Below, piece by piece: positions 25,626 through 34,960 of a stretch of 64,000 nt of DNA; the stretch's first letter is position 1, and every line of letters starts with the position of its first letter. Origin of the DNA: Erysipelatoclostridium sp. AM42-17 (GTDB lineage: Bacteria > Bacillota_I > Bacilli_A > Erysipelotrichales > Coprobacillaceae); contig NZ_QUIN01000002.1 in NCBI RefSeq assembly GCF_003480255.1, positions 1 to 64,000 of the forward strand, read 5' to 3'. The translations under genes were made by a program, and so were the position numbers. A model generated the notes under the pieces. The model had not been told where the DNA came from, ran no database searches, and worked only from the letters and a program-made list of their open reading frames with translations.

Positions 25626-26495
25626 TCAATGTTGATTGATATGTTTTTCACTGACAACATAAAGTGCATGAGGACACATCTTTAAATCATAATGTCCCCT
25701 ACCAAATATTTCACCATCAATATTAACGTTTTGTTGAATATCTAAAGCAATATGAGAGTACTGATAGTGATGATATTTCTTTGTCTTATGTAAAGTTCTT
25801 CTTAATAAATGATATGCATAAAATGGTAATTCCTTTTTAGAGATAGCATCAACGACTTCTATATCAATTAAATCTTGATTACAGCCTGTATGATAGCCAA
25901 TGTAGAAACCACCACCAAAATACTGACTGTTACAAAACGCACCAATTGTTACATTCCCACGATATATTTGTAAATCATCATAAGTGATATTTAAAGAATA
26001 ACTTGGTAATGTGATGATTTGTTTTAATATTTGCATCATATACTGCCATGATCGCGGTATGATGGGATATTTTTTTAAATGAACTTGATTCGCTATTTGT
26101 GCGTCGAGCCCACAACAACATATATTAATACAATAAACATCATTACACTTAATTAAATGAAAAGGTTGCGCTTTTAATGTTAGACTTTTCTTTAAAATCT
26201 GAATTGGATCTCTACTTTGATAAAGTGATCTAGCAAAATCATTACCTGTTCCTTGTGGAATGACTACGAGTTCATTTTGACTATAAGCCATACCATTTGC
26301 TACTTTATGAACAAAGCCATCACCCCCTACAGCATAAAGCCGACACTTTTGTTTTTGGTATTCTAAAGCGATTTCTCTTGCTTCATCCAAATTTTGAGTA
26401 AAACGAAATTCGTATTGATATCCTTGCATACAAGCAATAATCTGATTTAAAAATTGTTGATCGGTTCCTGATTTTAATATAAATACATGTTTCAT
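25626..26495 (-). CDS. Diacylglycerol/lipid kinase family protein (DagK/YegS-like)
   Basis: A 289-residue lipid kinase-like protein with the nucleotide-binding loop YAVGGDGFVHKVANG (usual GGDGTVNEV) and VIPQGTGNDFARS, both family signatures, followed by FCNSQYFGGGFYIG in the C-terminal beta domain. Members phosphorylate diacylglycerol or related lipids at the membrane face. Substrate cannot be told from sequence. Transcribed as a single gene after a terminator, about 40 bp upstream of murE. Confidence 0.85.
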   Translation of the reverse strand: MKHVFILKSGTDQQFLNQIIACMQGYQYEFRFTQNLDEAREIALEYQKQKCRLYAVGGDGFVHKVANGMAYSQNELVVIPQGTGNDFARSLYQSRDPIQILKKSLTLKAQPFHLIKCNDVYCINICCCGLDAQIANQVHLKKYPIIPRSWQYMMQILKQIITLPSYSLNITYDDLQIYRGNVTIGAFCNSQYFGGGFYIGYHTGCNQDLIDIEVVDAISKKELPFYAYHLLRRTLHKTKKYHHYQYSHIALDIQQNVNIDGEIFGRGHYDLKMCPHALYVVSEKHINQH

Positions 26496-26535
26496 ATGAT
26501 TTTCTCCTCATCTTTATTTTAAACCAAAATTAAAA

Positions 26536-26557
26536 AAAGTCGACCCAAGTCGACTTT
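26536..26557. terminator. Terminator downstream of the TIM-barrel-like gene
   Basis: 9-bp arms AAAGTCGAC and GTCGACTTT around CCAA, with a run of seven T on the minus strand after the hairpin. It ends the minus-strand gene at 26561. Confidence 0.85.
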
Positions 26558-26560
26558 GAA

Positions 26561-27454
26561 TTATCTATTAATAGATGAAGCAATTTTATGATATGTATGA
26601 CGTTTTCCTCTAATAGCAATAGATAAAGCCATGATATTTTCTGGTAAAGCAATTCCACAGAATCCAGCATCACCAATATGTTGAATATCAACACCACAAC
26701 GTTTATTTAATAACGCAATTTCTCTAATTGTAGCTTCATCAGCACCTTCTTGGCTTGTTCCAATAGCACTTAAAGATAATGCACCATGAGCTTTAATATA
26801 ACGGCATGCTTCTGTTACTTCTTGTTCAGATAAACCAGGAACAGTATTCACTGCTGGCATTAAGATAACATCTGCTCCAGCTTCAATAAATTCTTTAATA
26901 CTATCCATATCTACGATTGGTTCATCAATACCAGCAGCATGCATTTTACCGGCAATAATTAATCCTTTAAAATACTTTTTAGCTTCCTTAATAGCTTCAC
27001 AGATTGAATGATTTGAGACACCTACACCAGGATTCCCAGTTAAACAAATAAAATTAAACCCTAATTCTTGAGCTTTAATATATGTTTCCTTAGTTGCTTG
27101 TCTTCCTGAGGCAATAGTATGACGTTCTTCCATCATATCAGCATCTAAATCTACTGGTTCTAAATTACATCCTACTGGTCTTCCCACTAATCTTTGTAAT
27201 TCTTTAACAGGGTTTTCACAATCTTCAATTCCAGCGATTTTAGGATTTTGACAATCAAAACAGTTTAATAAAACCATATCACTACCAAATGATACAGCTA
27301 ATTCAGCATTTGTTAAATCACCTAATAAAGGTTCAATAGCCACAACTGTTTCAGTCATAACAGTTCTACCTTCACTTGCAAGAATGGCTTGCTTTAATTG
27401 TTGACCATCCATTTTTAACATTTCACTACTTGTACAGTTTAATAATCTTTTCAT
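26561..27454 (-). CDS. Conserved TIM-barrel-like protein (probably DUF7916 family)
   Basis: A 297-residue conserved protein. Recognisable segments are KQAILASEGRTVMTET, LLNCFDCQNPKI, FICLTGNPGVGVSN, IIAGKMHAAGI and LMPAVNTVPGLS. The alternation of hydrophobic strands with Gly/Asp-rich ends suggests a TIM barrel, and homologues have been annotated variously as phosphonomutase-like or dehalogenase-like. I know of no proven reaction. It has its own promoter and terminator, so it is monocistronic. RBS GAAGGAGAA is well placed. Confidence 0.6.
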   Translation of the reverse strand: MKRLLNCTSSEMLKMDGQQLKQAILASEGRTVMTETVVAIEPLLGDLTNAELAVSFGSDMVLLNCFDCQNPKIAGIEDCENPVKELQRLVGRPVGCNLEPVDLDADMMEERHTIASGRQATKETYIKAQELGFNFICLTGNPGVGVSNHSICEAIKEAKKYFKGLIIAGKMHAAGIDEPIVDMDSIKEFIEAGADVILMPAVNTVPGLSEQEVTEACRYIKAHGALSLSAIGTSQEGADEATIREIALLNKRCGVDIQHIGDAGFCGIALPENIMALSIAIRGKRHTYHKIASSINR

Positions 27455-27478
27455 ACTCTATTCTCCTTCACTTTTCAT

Positions 27479-27507
27479 ATCATAGCTTGTATATACATAA
27501 AAGTCAA
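27479..27507 (-). promoter_or_regulatory. Promoter of the TIM-barrel-like gene
   Basis: -35 TTGACT (27502-27507), exactly 17 bp, -10 TATGAT (27479-27484), 5 of 6 matches in each hexamer. Confidence 0.75.
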
Positions 27508-27527
27508 TGATATTTAAAGCGCATTCA

Positions 27528-29279
27528 TTAGCTTTGTTCTTCTTTTTCTTTTAGCTCTAATAGTTCTAAAAAACGTTCATTTTTTTGTTCAAGTTCTTCG
27601 TTTAAGCGATCTCTTTGATCACATATCTTAGCTATCTCTTGATAATCTTCTAAACTATTAAGTTGTTCCTCTAATGATGAAACTTGATTTTCTAAATCTT
27701 GAATTGTTCCTTCAATTGTTTCTAGTTCTTTCTTCTCTAAATAAGGCATACGGTAACGACTTTGTTTTGCTTTACGATAATCATGAGCTCCATTAGATTC
27801 CTTCTTTTCCTTTTGGGTTTGACTATAGATTAAACTACTATATCCCCCATTTTGATATCTTAAAGTTTGATTTTGCAAAATAAATAAACCATCACATATA
27901 CGATCTAAAAAATAACGATCATGACTTACAACGATAATCATTCCTGCAAAAGAATCTAAATAATCTTCTAAAATTGTCAAAGTATCAATATCTAAATCAT
28001 TAGTTGGTTCATCAAGTACCAAAACATTAGGCATTGTCATTAAAACCCTTAGTAAATAAAGTCTTCTTCTTTCACCACCTGATAAACGTGAAATCAAGGT
28101 ATGTTGCATCTTTGCATCAAACAAGAAACGTTCACACATATTTTTAGCAGACAATGTTTCCTTACCAAATTGTTGATAACTCGCAACTTCTTGAATATAA
28201 TCAATGACTTTTTTATTTAATGGTAAATCTTCGTAGCCTTGTTTAAAATATCCAAAATGCACAGTTTCTCCTATTTCAACACTTCCTGATGTCGGTTTTA
28301 TTTGTTGCGTAATAATGTTAAGTAAAGTTGATTTTCCTGTTCCATTATCTCCTAGTATACCTATCCGATCATATCTTTTAAAAGTATAAGAAAAGGGTTG
28401 GAATAATAAGCGTTCACCAAAAGAATGTGATATATCATGTAAAATAATCGTTTTCTTTCCTAATCTTCTTGATACATCCATGAGTTGTACTTTTTGTTCT
28501 ACAGCAACATCTGCTATTTGACTTAACTGTTCAAATCGTTGTAAACGATCCTTACTTTTAGTAGTACGTGCTTGTACTCCTGCTCGTACCCATTCTAATT
28601 CTTTCTTTAAAAAATTCTTTCTTTTTCTTTGAGCATTCAAATCATTTTCTATTCTTATTTGTTTTAATTCTAAATATTGAGAATAATTTGCTTCATAGTT
28701 ATATAGATGTCCTTGGCTTAATTCAACAATACGATGACATACTCTCTCTAAAAAATAACGATCATGCGTCACCATCAATAATCCTTTTTTCCATTTTATT
28801 AAATATTTTTCTAAATATTCAATCATCGAATTATCCAAGTGATTGGTTGGTTCATCAAGAATAAGTAAGTCACATGGCTTCATTAGAGCAATCGCTAAAG
28901 CCACTCTTTTTAATTGTCCTCCCGATAAATGATCAACCAGTCTATTTTCATCTTCCATTCCAAAACGATGTAACATCGTTTTAATTTCATATAAGTTTAA
29001 ATCTTTGGTATCAATTTGTTTCTTTACTGTTTCTAAAATCGTATCACCATTTTGATATACTGGATTTTGTGATAAATAGTTGATTTTAATATCTTTTTGA
29101 TACATTACTTGCCCTTGAAATGCTTCTTGACCTGCAATCATCTTCAACAATGTAGATTTACCTGTACCATTTACACCAATTAAAGCAACTTTATCTTTTT
29201 GATCTAAATAAAAATGAGCATCATCGACAATCATCTTTTCACCATATTTTTTAAATGCATGTTCAATACTTACTAGCAT
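27528..29279 (-). CDS. ABC-F family ATPase (Uup/EttA-like)
   Basis: A 583-residue soluble protein with two ABC domains: Walker A GVNGTGKSTLLK and GDNGTGKSTLLN, signatures LSGGQLKRVALA and LSGGERRRLYLL, Walker B ILDEPTNHLD and VLDEPTNDLD. A charged linker (about 190-260) is followed by the second domain and by a C-terminal coiled coil (about 515-583), as in Uup. ABC-F proteins act on the ribosome E site or, for Uup, in ribosome assembly and stress. No membrane domain is present, so it is not a transporter. Antibiotic resistance cannot be inferred. Confidence 0.92.
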   Translation of the reverse strand: MLVSIEHAFKKYGEKMIVDDAHFYLDQKDKVALIGVNGTGKSTLLKMIAGQEAFQGQVMYQKDIKINYLSQNPVYQNGDTILETVKKQIDTKDLNLYEIKTMLHRFGMEDENRLVDHLSGGQLKRVALAIALMKPCDLLILDEPTNHLDNSMIEYLEKYLIKWKKGLLMVTHDRYFLERVCHRIVELSQGHLYNYEANYSQYLELKQIRIENDLNAQRKRKNFLKKELEWVRAGVQARTTKSKDRLQRFEQLSQIADVAVEQKVQLMDVSRRLGKKTIILHDISHSFGERLLFQPFSYTFKRYDRIGILGDNGTGKSTLLNIITQQIKPTSGSVEIGETVHFGYFKQGYEDLPLNKKVIDYIQEVASYQQFGKETLSAKNMCERFLFDAKMQHTLISRLSGGERRRLYLLRVLMTMPNVLVLDEPTNDLDIDTLTILEDYLDSFAGMIIVVSHDRYFLDRICDGLFILQNQTLRYQNGGYSSLIYSQTQKEKKESNGAHDYRKAKQSRYRMPYLEKKELETIEGTIQDLENQVSSLEEQLNSLEDYQEIAKICDQRDRLNEELEQKNERFLELLELKEKEEQS

Positions 29280-29322
29280 ACTTCCACCTCACGATGATTT
29301 TAACACAAATCATTGACTACGA

Positions 29323-30027
29323 CTACTTACCCTGTTTGTTTTTATAATAGGTCTTTAAAATAAACATCACTCTTATCAGTATAAGTAAAACAATAATATA
29401 CAAATAGAATTGTTGATGAGGATTCTTTTGCGACTTTTTTATCTGTTTATTTTTTATAATGAGTTGATGAATTGATTTATTTTGATGATAAATTTTTCCT
29501 TTCTTAATCCTGATTTCAATTGGTTTGTTAAGTTTGATATAACCTTTTGGAACTTTATTTTGGTATAGCAAATACTTACCATCTTTCAATGAAGTAAAGC
29601 TATACTGTGATTCTTGATGAGACATTTCTATGATTTGTTCTTTACCATTTTCTTTTTTATATAAAACCATAACCGTACCTTTTAAAGCTTGATTATTTTC
29701 TTTTTTAAGTTTGACCGTTAAACAACTTCGATAGGGAGTATAATATACTTCAATGTATTTATTTTGATTTAAAAGTCCTTTTATTTCATCTCCTTTTATC
29801 TTAACTTGTTGATAGCCTTTAAATGACCTGTTCAAATTATAATGAGTATTGGCATTTTGTTTTATAATAGAATGAGCTAATTGTTTTTGACTTTCTTGAT
29901 CTATATAGGTTACATTAATTTTATAATTGATATTTGATTGACTCGTTGTTTTAGCTTTTATTTTAAAAACAGGTAGTGTAAAAAGCAATAACAACATCAT
30001 TCCCATTATAAATAATCTTCTTTTCAT
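29323..30027 (-). CDS. Small surface protein with MucBP-like and SpaA-like domains
   Basis: A 234-residue protein with a signal peptide (about 1-25), a MucBP-like repeat (INVTYIDQESQKQLAHS and YIEVYYTPY), a SpaA/prealbumin-like beta domain (LTVKLKKENNQALKGTVMVL and SLKDGKYLLYQNKVPKGY), a C-terminal hydrophobic helix and a Lys-rich tail. This is the layout of a cell-wall-anchored protein, but there is no LPxTG. NPHQQ immediately before the hydrophobic helix faintly resembles the sortase B motif NPQTN. It may simply be membrane-anchored. Divergent from the gene at 30222. Confidence 0.7.
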   Translation of the reverse strand: MKRRLFIMGMMLLLLFTLPVFKIKAKTTSQSNINYKINVTYIDQESQKQLAHSIIKQNANTHYNLNRSFKGYQQVKIKGDEIKGLLNQNKYIEVYYTPYRSCLTVKLKKENNQALKGTVMVLYKKENGKEQIIEMSHQESQYSFTSLKDGKYLLYQNKVPKGYIKLNKPIEIRIKKGKIYHQNKSIHQLIIKNKQIKKSQKNPHQQFYLYIIVLLILIRVMFILKTYYKNKQGK

Positions 30028-30124
30028 GACATTCTCCTCCTAAATTATTTTAATAAAAAGAAGAAATAAAGAATGTCAAATAATGCAGGAAATCCTTTTT
30101 ATTTTAAGCATTAGTAATATGAAT

Positions 30125-30146
30125 TTATTTTGATTAATCAAAATAA
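30125..30146. promoter_or_regulatory. 22-bp perfect palindrome in a divergent promoter region
   Basis: TTATTTTGATT followed by its exact reverse complement AATCAAAATAA. It lies in the 194-bp gap between the divergent genes at 30027 and 30222, a natural place for an operator. It is not followed by a T-run in either direction, which argues against a terminator. Confidence 0.5.
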
Positions 30147-30221
30147 TCATGTCATAATAAAATAGTTCATTTTAGGTTAACAGTTTCTTTTTATAATGCT
30201 AGAAAAATAAGGAGTATGAAT

Positions 30222-30614
30222 ATGAAAGAAAAATTAATTCGTTTTATGCAAGGTCGTTATGGAATTGATAAATTAAATAACCATTTACTTGTATTTGTTA
30301 TTGTGTTATTTATTTTAAATATGTTTATTAATCAACCTGCTATCTTAATATTAGGCTATATCTTATGGTTTATTGTCATTTACCGTATGTTTTCCAAACA
30401 AATCTATAAACGATACAATGAAAACACAAAGTATACTCAATTGATTAAACCCATTACTCAATTTTTCAATTTACAAAATAAACGTTTACATGACCGTCAA
30501 CATAAATATTTTCGTTGTCCTCATTGTAAACAAATGGTAAGACTACCAAAAGGAAAAGGAAAAATTATTGTTACTTGTCCTCAATGTCATGAACGTTTTG
30601 AAAAGAGAACTTAA
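30222..30614 (+). CDS. Small membrane protein with C-terminal zinc ribbon
   Basis: A 130-residue protein with two adjacent hydrophobic segments (about 20-60) and a C-terminal zinc-ribbon (RCPHCKQMVRLPKGKGK then TCPQCHERF, four Cys). Start 30222 is chosen because AAGGAG at 30209-30214 is seven bases upstream; the ATG at 30216 would touch it. A TATAAT at 30194-30199 could be its -10. It precedes the DUF5685 gene by 2 bp and the J-domain gene, forming an operon of unknown function. Confidence 0.75.
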   Translation: MKEKLIRFMQGRYGIDKLNNHLLVFVIVLFILNMFINQPAILILGYILWFIVIYRMFSKQIYKRYNENTKYTQLIKPITQFFNLQNKRLHDRQHKYFRCPHCKQMVRLPKGKGKIIVTCPQCHERFEKRT

Positions 30615-30616
30615 TC

Positions 30617-31459
30617 ATGTTTGGATATGTTACAACAAATCGTCCAGAACTTAAAATCAAAGAAGACCAAATCTACCAACAATATTATTGTGGCTTATGC
30701 CAAATATTAAAAAAAGATTATGGTAGAAAAGCACAGCTTTCTTTAAGTAATGATTTAACTTTTGTTTATTTGCTATTATCTTCTTTATACGAACCTCAAA
30801 GTCAAATAGAAAGTTATCGTTGTCCACTTCACCCTACAAAAAAACATATTGTTTTAAAAAACAAATATGGTCATTATGCCAGTGATATGAATATGATTTT
30901 AACATACTATAAGTGTGAGGATGATATGATAGATGATCATAGTATTCATCAAAATATTTATCATCAACTACTAAAGGCAAATATGAAAAAAATCAAAAAG
31001 AAATATCCTGAAAAATGTACTCTTATAAAAAAAGAACTTGAGCAAATTCATCATCTTGAACAAAATAATTGTCAAGATCTTGATGAAATATCTCGTCATT
31101 TTGGTATAATTATGGGGCATATCATGATTTATGATAATGATTCGTTTAAGGATGATTTGTATCAATTAGGATTTTATTTAGGTAAATTTATTTATTTGCT
31201 TGATGCCTATGATGATATTGAAGAAGATATTAAAAAGAATCATTATAATCCTTTAAAAAATAAATATCAAAACACTGATTTTGAAGAAAAATATGTCAAT
31301 ATTTTAGAGATGATGATGAGTGAATGTAGTTTCTATTTTGAAAAACTTCCTATTATCGAAAATAGCGAGATTCTTAAAAATATTATCTACAGTGGTGTTT
31401 GGACAAAATATGCACTCATCAAAAGTAAAAGAATGGAGAAGAAAAATGAATCCTTATGA
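30617..31459 (+). CDS. DUF5685 family protein
   Basis: A 280-residue, mostly helical protein that starts MFGYVTTNRPELKIKE and contains YCGLCQILKKDYG and RCPLHP, the cysteine signature I associate with DUF5685. These proteins occur in Firmicutes next to a J-domain gene, as here. The D-rich segment LLDAYDDIEEDIKKNHYNPL resembles metal or diphosphate-binding motifs of helical enzymes, but no activity is known to me. Overlaps the next gene by 14 bp. Confidence 0.75.
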   Translation: MFGYVTTNRPELKIKEDQIYQQYYCGLCQILKKDYGRKAQLSLSNDLTFVYLLLSSLYEPQSQIESYRCPLHPTKKHIVLKNKYGHYASDMNMILTYYKCEDDMIDDHSIHQNIYHQLLKANMKKIKKKYPEKCTLIKKELEQIHHLEQNNCQDLDEISRHFGIIMGHIMIYDNDSFKDDLYQLGFYLGKFIYLLDAYDDIEEDIKKNHYNPLKNKYQNTDFEEKYVNILEMMMSECSFYFEKLPIIENSEILKNIIYSGVWTKYALIKSKRMEKKNESL

Positions 31460-32045
31460 TGTATTAGGTATCACTCCTGACGCCAGTGATGATGAAGTAA
31501 AAAAGGCCTATCGCCGTTTATCAAAAAAATATCATCCTGACGCCAATATTAACAATCCTAATCAAGCTGCTTATACTGAAAAATTCAAGGAAGTACAAAA
31601 TGCTTATAAGACAATCATGGATAGTCGCAAAAAAGGTAATCAATACCAAGGTGGCTATACTAGCTATAGTTATCAATATACTGGAAATGATCAAGAAGCA
31701 TTTAATGAAGCTGCCGGTTTTATTAATGCTCGTCGTTTCCCCGAAGCCTTACAAGTATTAGGACAAATTCGTACCCGTAATGCAATGTGGTTTTATTATA
31801 GTGCCTTAGCTGAAAATGGTGTTGGTAATAATATCCGTGCCCGTGAGTATGCTAGGACAGCAGTCAATATGGAACCGATGAACTTTCAATATATAATGTT
31901 ATTACAACAATTACAAGGAAATACAGCTCAATATCGTACAACGAGTCAAAGTTATGGTCGACCTGATACATCTATGGATTGTTGTTATCAAGTATTGATG
32001 TTGAATTGTTTAATGAGCTGTTGTTGTCGTGGTTTTTACTGTTAG
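31446..32045 (+). CDS. J-domain protein
   Basis: A 199-residue DnaJ-type cochaperone-like protein. The N-terminal J domain has PYDVLGITPDASDDEVKKAY and KKYHPDANINNP, including the HPD tripeptide that stimulates DnaK ATPase. A short Gly/Tyr/Gln-rich linker follows, then a TPR-like helical stretch (EALQVLGQIRTRNAMWFYYSA) and a Cys-rich end (CLMSCCCRGFYC). The zinc-finger and client-binding domains of DnaJ are absent, so it is a specialised J protein, probably working with the DUF5685 protein. Start 31446 has GGAGAAG upstream. Confidence 0.9.
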   Translation: MNPYDVLGITPDASDDEVKKAYRRLSKKYHPDANINNPNQAAYTEKFKEVQNAYKTIMDSRKKGNQYQGGYTSYSYQYTGNDQEAFNEAAGFINARRFPEALQVLGQIRTRNAMWFYYSALAENGVGNNIRAREYARTAVNMEPMNFQYIMLLQQLQGNTAQYRTTSQSYGRPDTSMDCCYQVLMLNCLMSCCCRGFYC

Positions 32046-32054
32046 TACAAATAA

Positions 32055-32089
32055 AAAATGCATTTCTAAATTGTTTAGAAATGCATTTT
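32055..32089. terminator. Bidirectional terminator after the J-domain gene
   Basis: 16-bp arms AAAATGCATTTCTAAA (32055-32070) and TTTAGAAATGCATTTT (32074-32089) with a 3-nt loop, between converging genes. Confidence 0.9.
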
Positions 32090-32090
32090 A

Positions 32091-32345
32091 TTATCCCTTT
32101 AAACCACGAGATTGGCGGTCCATATCTTCAACCACAATATCATAAATTTCACCTAAGGTTGAACAATATTCAAGGACTTTCCATGGTTCATTAGTATGAA
32201 AATGAATTTTAATTAATTCATCATCACCAACCGCTAATAAACAATCTCCTTTAAAGTGCTGAATAAAATACTCATTAATTTCATCTTCATTTAAATTTTT
32301 TCCTTCAATTAATAATTGAGTATCATATCTAAACTCTATCATCAT
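32091..32345 (-). CDS. Stand-alone domain resembling the C-terminal part of FakA/DAK-family proteins
   Basis: An 84-residue protein resembling part of the fatty-acid/dihydroxyacetone kinase family YloV/FakA: FRYDTQLLIEGKNLNEDEIN, then GDCLLAVGDDELIKIHFHTNEPWKVLEYC and GEIYDIVVEDM. In FakA this segment lies after the DAK-type kinase domain and helps contact FakB. Here the kinase domain is missing, so it may be a regulator or a relict domain. It overlaps the upstream membrane-protein gene by 17 bp and is preceded by GGGGGAAG. Confidence 0.65.
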   Translation of the reverse strand: MMIEFRYDTQLLIEGKNLNEDEINEYFIQHFKGDCLLAVGDDELIKIHFHTNEPWKVLEYCSTLGEIYDIVVEDMDRQSRGLKG

Positions 32346-33033
32346 CTTCCCCCATTTCTTTCTCTATTTTTGCAATATGATCATATCTTACAATACCATA
32401 AATTGCTACAATAAGTGATCCAGCTAAATCTAAAGATAAATCTTTAATTGTATCTCTTAATGCTTCATGACCAACTAAAGGAACATCTTTTTTTCCTATA
32501 AGCGTTCCTCGTGTTGTTTCCATATATTGTTGACTATTGGTATGAAAAATACCATCACATGTAAACTCACAAATTTCCCAAAATGCACCTAAAGCTAATG
32601 AAAAAGTAACAACAAATAACGCTGTAAAGTAACGATTCATATAAATATATTTACTTTTTTCATTCATGATAACTTTAATAATCCATAATGCGATAAAAGA
32701 TAAAATAATTCCTGAAAAGAAATGCAATAAAGAATCCCACCAAGGGAAAGTATGATAAAAATTAAAAGCATCTCCTAAAACTAATGCTGAAAAAGCAAAA
32801 ATAGCGATTGTCCCATGTATTTCAATAGGTACAGAAATATTTAATCTCTTTTTAATTAATCGTGGTGATATCAATATAATCATAAAGCAACAGTATTGAA
32901 CTAGTTGAAAAATACTTGTTGATAAACGTTTAGCATCTTTAATAAAGAAAACACGGATTAATGTTGCAATCATTAAAATACTAATAAAAACAAATAAGAA
33001 CTTTTTTATTCTATATAATCTACTTCTATCCAT
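32329..33033 (-). CDS. YjdF/DUF2238-like membrane protein
   Basis: A 234-residue integral membrane protein with about six hydrophobic segments. The motif FYHTFPWWDSLLHFFSGI, the motif LGAFWEICEFTCD and the motif LRDTIKDLSLDLAGSLI match the DUF2238/YjdF family of inner-membrane proteins, whose function is unknown. Conserved charged residues within membrane segments suggest transport or an enzymatic role. It overlaps the FakA-like domain gene at its end. Confidence 0.75.
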   Translation of the reverse strand: MDRSRLYRIKKFLFVFISILMIATLIRVFFIKDAKRLSTSIFQLVQYCCFMIILISPRLIKKRLNISVPIEIHGTIAIFAFSALVLGDAFNFYHTFPWWDSLLHFFSGIILSFIALWIIKVIMNEKSKYIYMNRYFTALFVVTFSLALGAFWEICEFTCDGIFHTNSQQYMETTRGTLIGKKDVPLVGHEALRDTIKDLSLDLAGSLIVAIYGIVRYDHIAKIEKEMGEDDDRV

Positions 33034-33092
33034 AACTAACTCCTTTTTAGGTATTATATCAAAAAAGATAAAAAAAAGAAGAGTTTCCTCTT

Positions 33093-33602
33093 CTAATCAA
33101 AAATAATTCTATTTTCTTTTCTCTTTATTTGTTGAGGTTCTTTTTGGTTATACCCTAAAACACAACAACCAACACCTTCATATCCTGTCAAATGCCACTT
33201 ATCTAAATATTTTTTCCCTTCAGGAAGTTCAAACATTTCTTTAGCACGGTTAATCCAACATGAACCTATATTTAATGCATAAGCTCCATTTTGTAAATTA
33301 GTAAGAACTGCTGAGCCATCTTTAATACGATTAACTGAATCTTGTGGAGCAAAAACAATAATGAGTGTAGGTGCATGATAAAAAGGATCACTCTCTGTTT
33401 TCATAATGAATGCATTCAACTTTGATAGTTCTTTTAATGTTTTTTGATCTTGAATAACAACTAACTTTGTATCTTGTTTATTCTTTCCACTAGGAGCATT
33501 TAGACCACATTGTAAAATCTTATTTAATTCATCTTGAGATATTTGTTTATCTAAAAATAAACGATTACTTCTTCGTTGTTGTAAAGCTTCAATTGCTTCC
33601 AT
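33093..33602 (-). CDS. Nitroreductase-family flavoprotein
   Basis: A 169-residue FMN-dependent reductase. The N-terminal RRSNRLFLDKQISQDELNKIL, LNAPSGKNKQDTKLVV and C-terminal YEGVGCCVLGYNQKEPQ are typical of the nitroreductase family. Electron acceptors in this family include nitroaromatics, quinones and flavins; the physiological substrate is unknown. ATG at 33602 has GGAGGC (33609-33614) six bases upstream; the GTG one codon earlier is too close. It follows the DUF815 gene with 2 bp between them. Confidence 0.88.
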   Translation of the reverse strand: MEAIEALQQRRSNRLFLDKQISQDELNKILQCGLNAPSGKNKQDTKLVVIQDQKTLKELSKLNAFIMKTESDPFYHAPTLIIVFAPQDSVNRIKDGSAVLTNLQNGAYALNIGSCWINRAKEMFELPEGKKYLDKWHLTGYEGVGCCVLGYNQKEPQQIKRKENRIIFD

Positions 33603-33604
33603 CA

Positions 33605-34903
33605 CTATGCCTCCATTCCTAGAATGTAATTAATAAATTGTTGAGCTGTTCTACCAGAAACCCCACCATGAGATAATTCCCATTTATTTGCTTCAGCAAG
33701 TAATTGTTCATCAGACATTTTAATATTTGCTTTATGAGCTAATTCTAAAACAATGGTATTGAATTCTTTACGATTAGGTTTAGAATAATTAATTTTAACA
33801 CCAAAACGATTAACTAAAGATAATTTTTCTTCCATTGTATCAGATTGATGCATACCATTTTGTTGAACAACATCATTACGATCAGACCAGTTTTCTTTAA
33901 TCAAATGACGACGATTACTTGTTGCATAAATTAAGATATTTTCAGGCTTTGTTTCTACCCCACCTTCAATAACAGCTTTTAAAAATTTATATTCAATTTC
34001 AAATTCTTCAAAAGATAAATCATCCATATAAATAATAAAACGATAATTACGATTTTTAATTTGAGCAATAATATTAGATAAATCTTTAAACTGATGTTTA
34101 TAAATTTCAATCATACGTAGCCCACGATCATAAAATTCATTTACAATAGCTTTAATACTTGTAGATTTACCAGTACCACTATCACCATATAATAAAGCAT
34201 TATTCGCTTTTCTGCCTTCAACAAAAGCAATTGTATTGTCTAATAATTTCTTCTTTTGAATTTCATAACCTACTAAATCATCTAAAACAACCTCATCCAT
34301 ATTATTAATAGGTTTTAATGTTACTTTGTTTTCTTGGCTAGAAGCAATTCTAAAGGCTTTATTTAAGCCAAACATACCTACACCATAATCATTATAGAAA
34401 GTCGTAACAATATCAAAGAATTCATTTTCATCTTTTGCCTTTTCTAATTTTAATGATAAATTTTGAACTTTTTCAGAAACATTTTTATTATACATTAATT
34501 CAGGTTTTTGTAAGGCTTTATAATCACAAATAACAGAAAAACAATCGATTCCTAGGCGTTCTTCTACTTCACTAAAATCATAATCAAATAGTTGTTTAAA
34601 TACTTTAAAATCATTTTTTGCAAAATGATTAACACTTCCATCTTTAGCCCCTTGCTTTTCACAAGTAATACTAAATGGATTTTCATTTGTAATTAAAATA
34701 AATGTTAAATAATTATGCCATAAGTTACCATTAAAACCATACTGTGTTGCAAGTTCTAATAAATGTTTAATTTGACTATAAATAGCCGCAATTAATTGAT
34801 CTTCAGGTAAAGTATTATCATCGATGAGTTTAGCTAATTGCATTAAAATACTATCTTCATCCATGTGTCCATACATAATGAGTTTTGAAATAATTCGATA
34901 CAT
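33605..34903 (-). CDS. DUF815-family AAA ATPase
   Basis: A 432-residue protein with a P-loop ATPase in its second half: Walker [20 protein letters not shown] about 235-255, Walker [16 protein letters not shown], sensor [16 protein letters not shown]. This arrangement is characteristic of DUF815, a family of AAA ATPases of unknown function. The N-terminal half is helical and lacks known motifs. The nitroreductase gene follows almost without a gap, so the two are probably co-transcribed. Confidence 0.88.
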   Translation of the reverse strand: MYRIISKLIMYGHMDEDSILMQLAKLIDDNTLPEDQLIAAIYSQIKHLLELATQYGFNGNLWHNYLTFILITNENPFSITCEKQGAKDGSVNHFAKNDFKVFKQLFDYDFSEVEERLGIDCFSVICDYKALQKPELMYNKNVSEKVQNLSLKLEKAKDENEFFDIVTTFYNDYGVGMFGLNKAFRIASSQENKVTLKPINNMDEVVLDDLVGYEIQKKKLLDNTIAFVEGRKANNALLYGDSGTGKSTSIKAIVNEFYDRGLRMIEIYKHQFKDLSNIIAQIKNRNYRFIIYMDDLSFEEFEIEYKFLKAVIEGGVETKPENILIYATSNRRHLIKENWSDRNDVVQQNGMHQSDTMEEKLSLVNRFGVKINYSKPNRKEFNTIVLELAHKANIKMSDEQLLAEANKWELSHGGVSGRTAQQFINYILGMEA

Positions 34904-34932
34904 TCTTATTTTCTCCTTTTCACTTATGATAA

Positions 34933-34954
34933 AAAAGGGGAACCGTCCCCTTTT
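34933..34954. terminator. Terminator after the aminotransferase gene
   Basis: Arms AAAAGGGGA and TCCCCTTTT around ACCG. On the minus strand it follows the stop of the aminotransferase gene and ends in a T-run, about 30 bp before the DUF815 gene. Confidence 0.85.
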
Positions 34955-34960
34955 ATTTTA

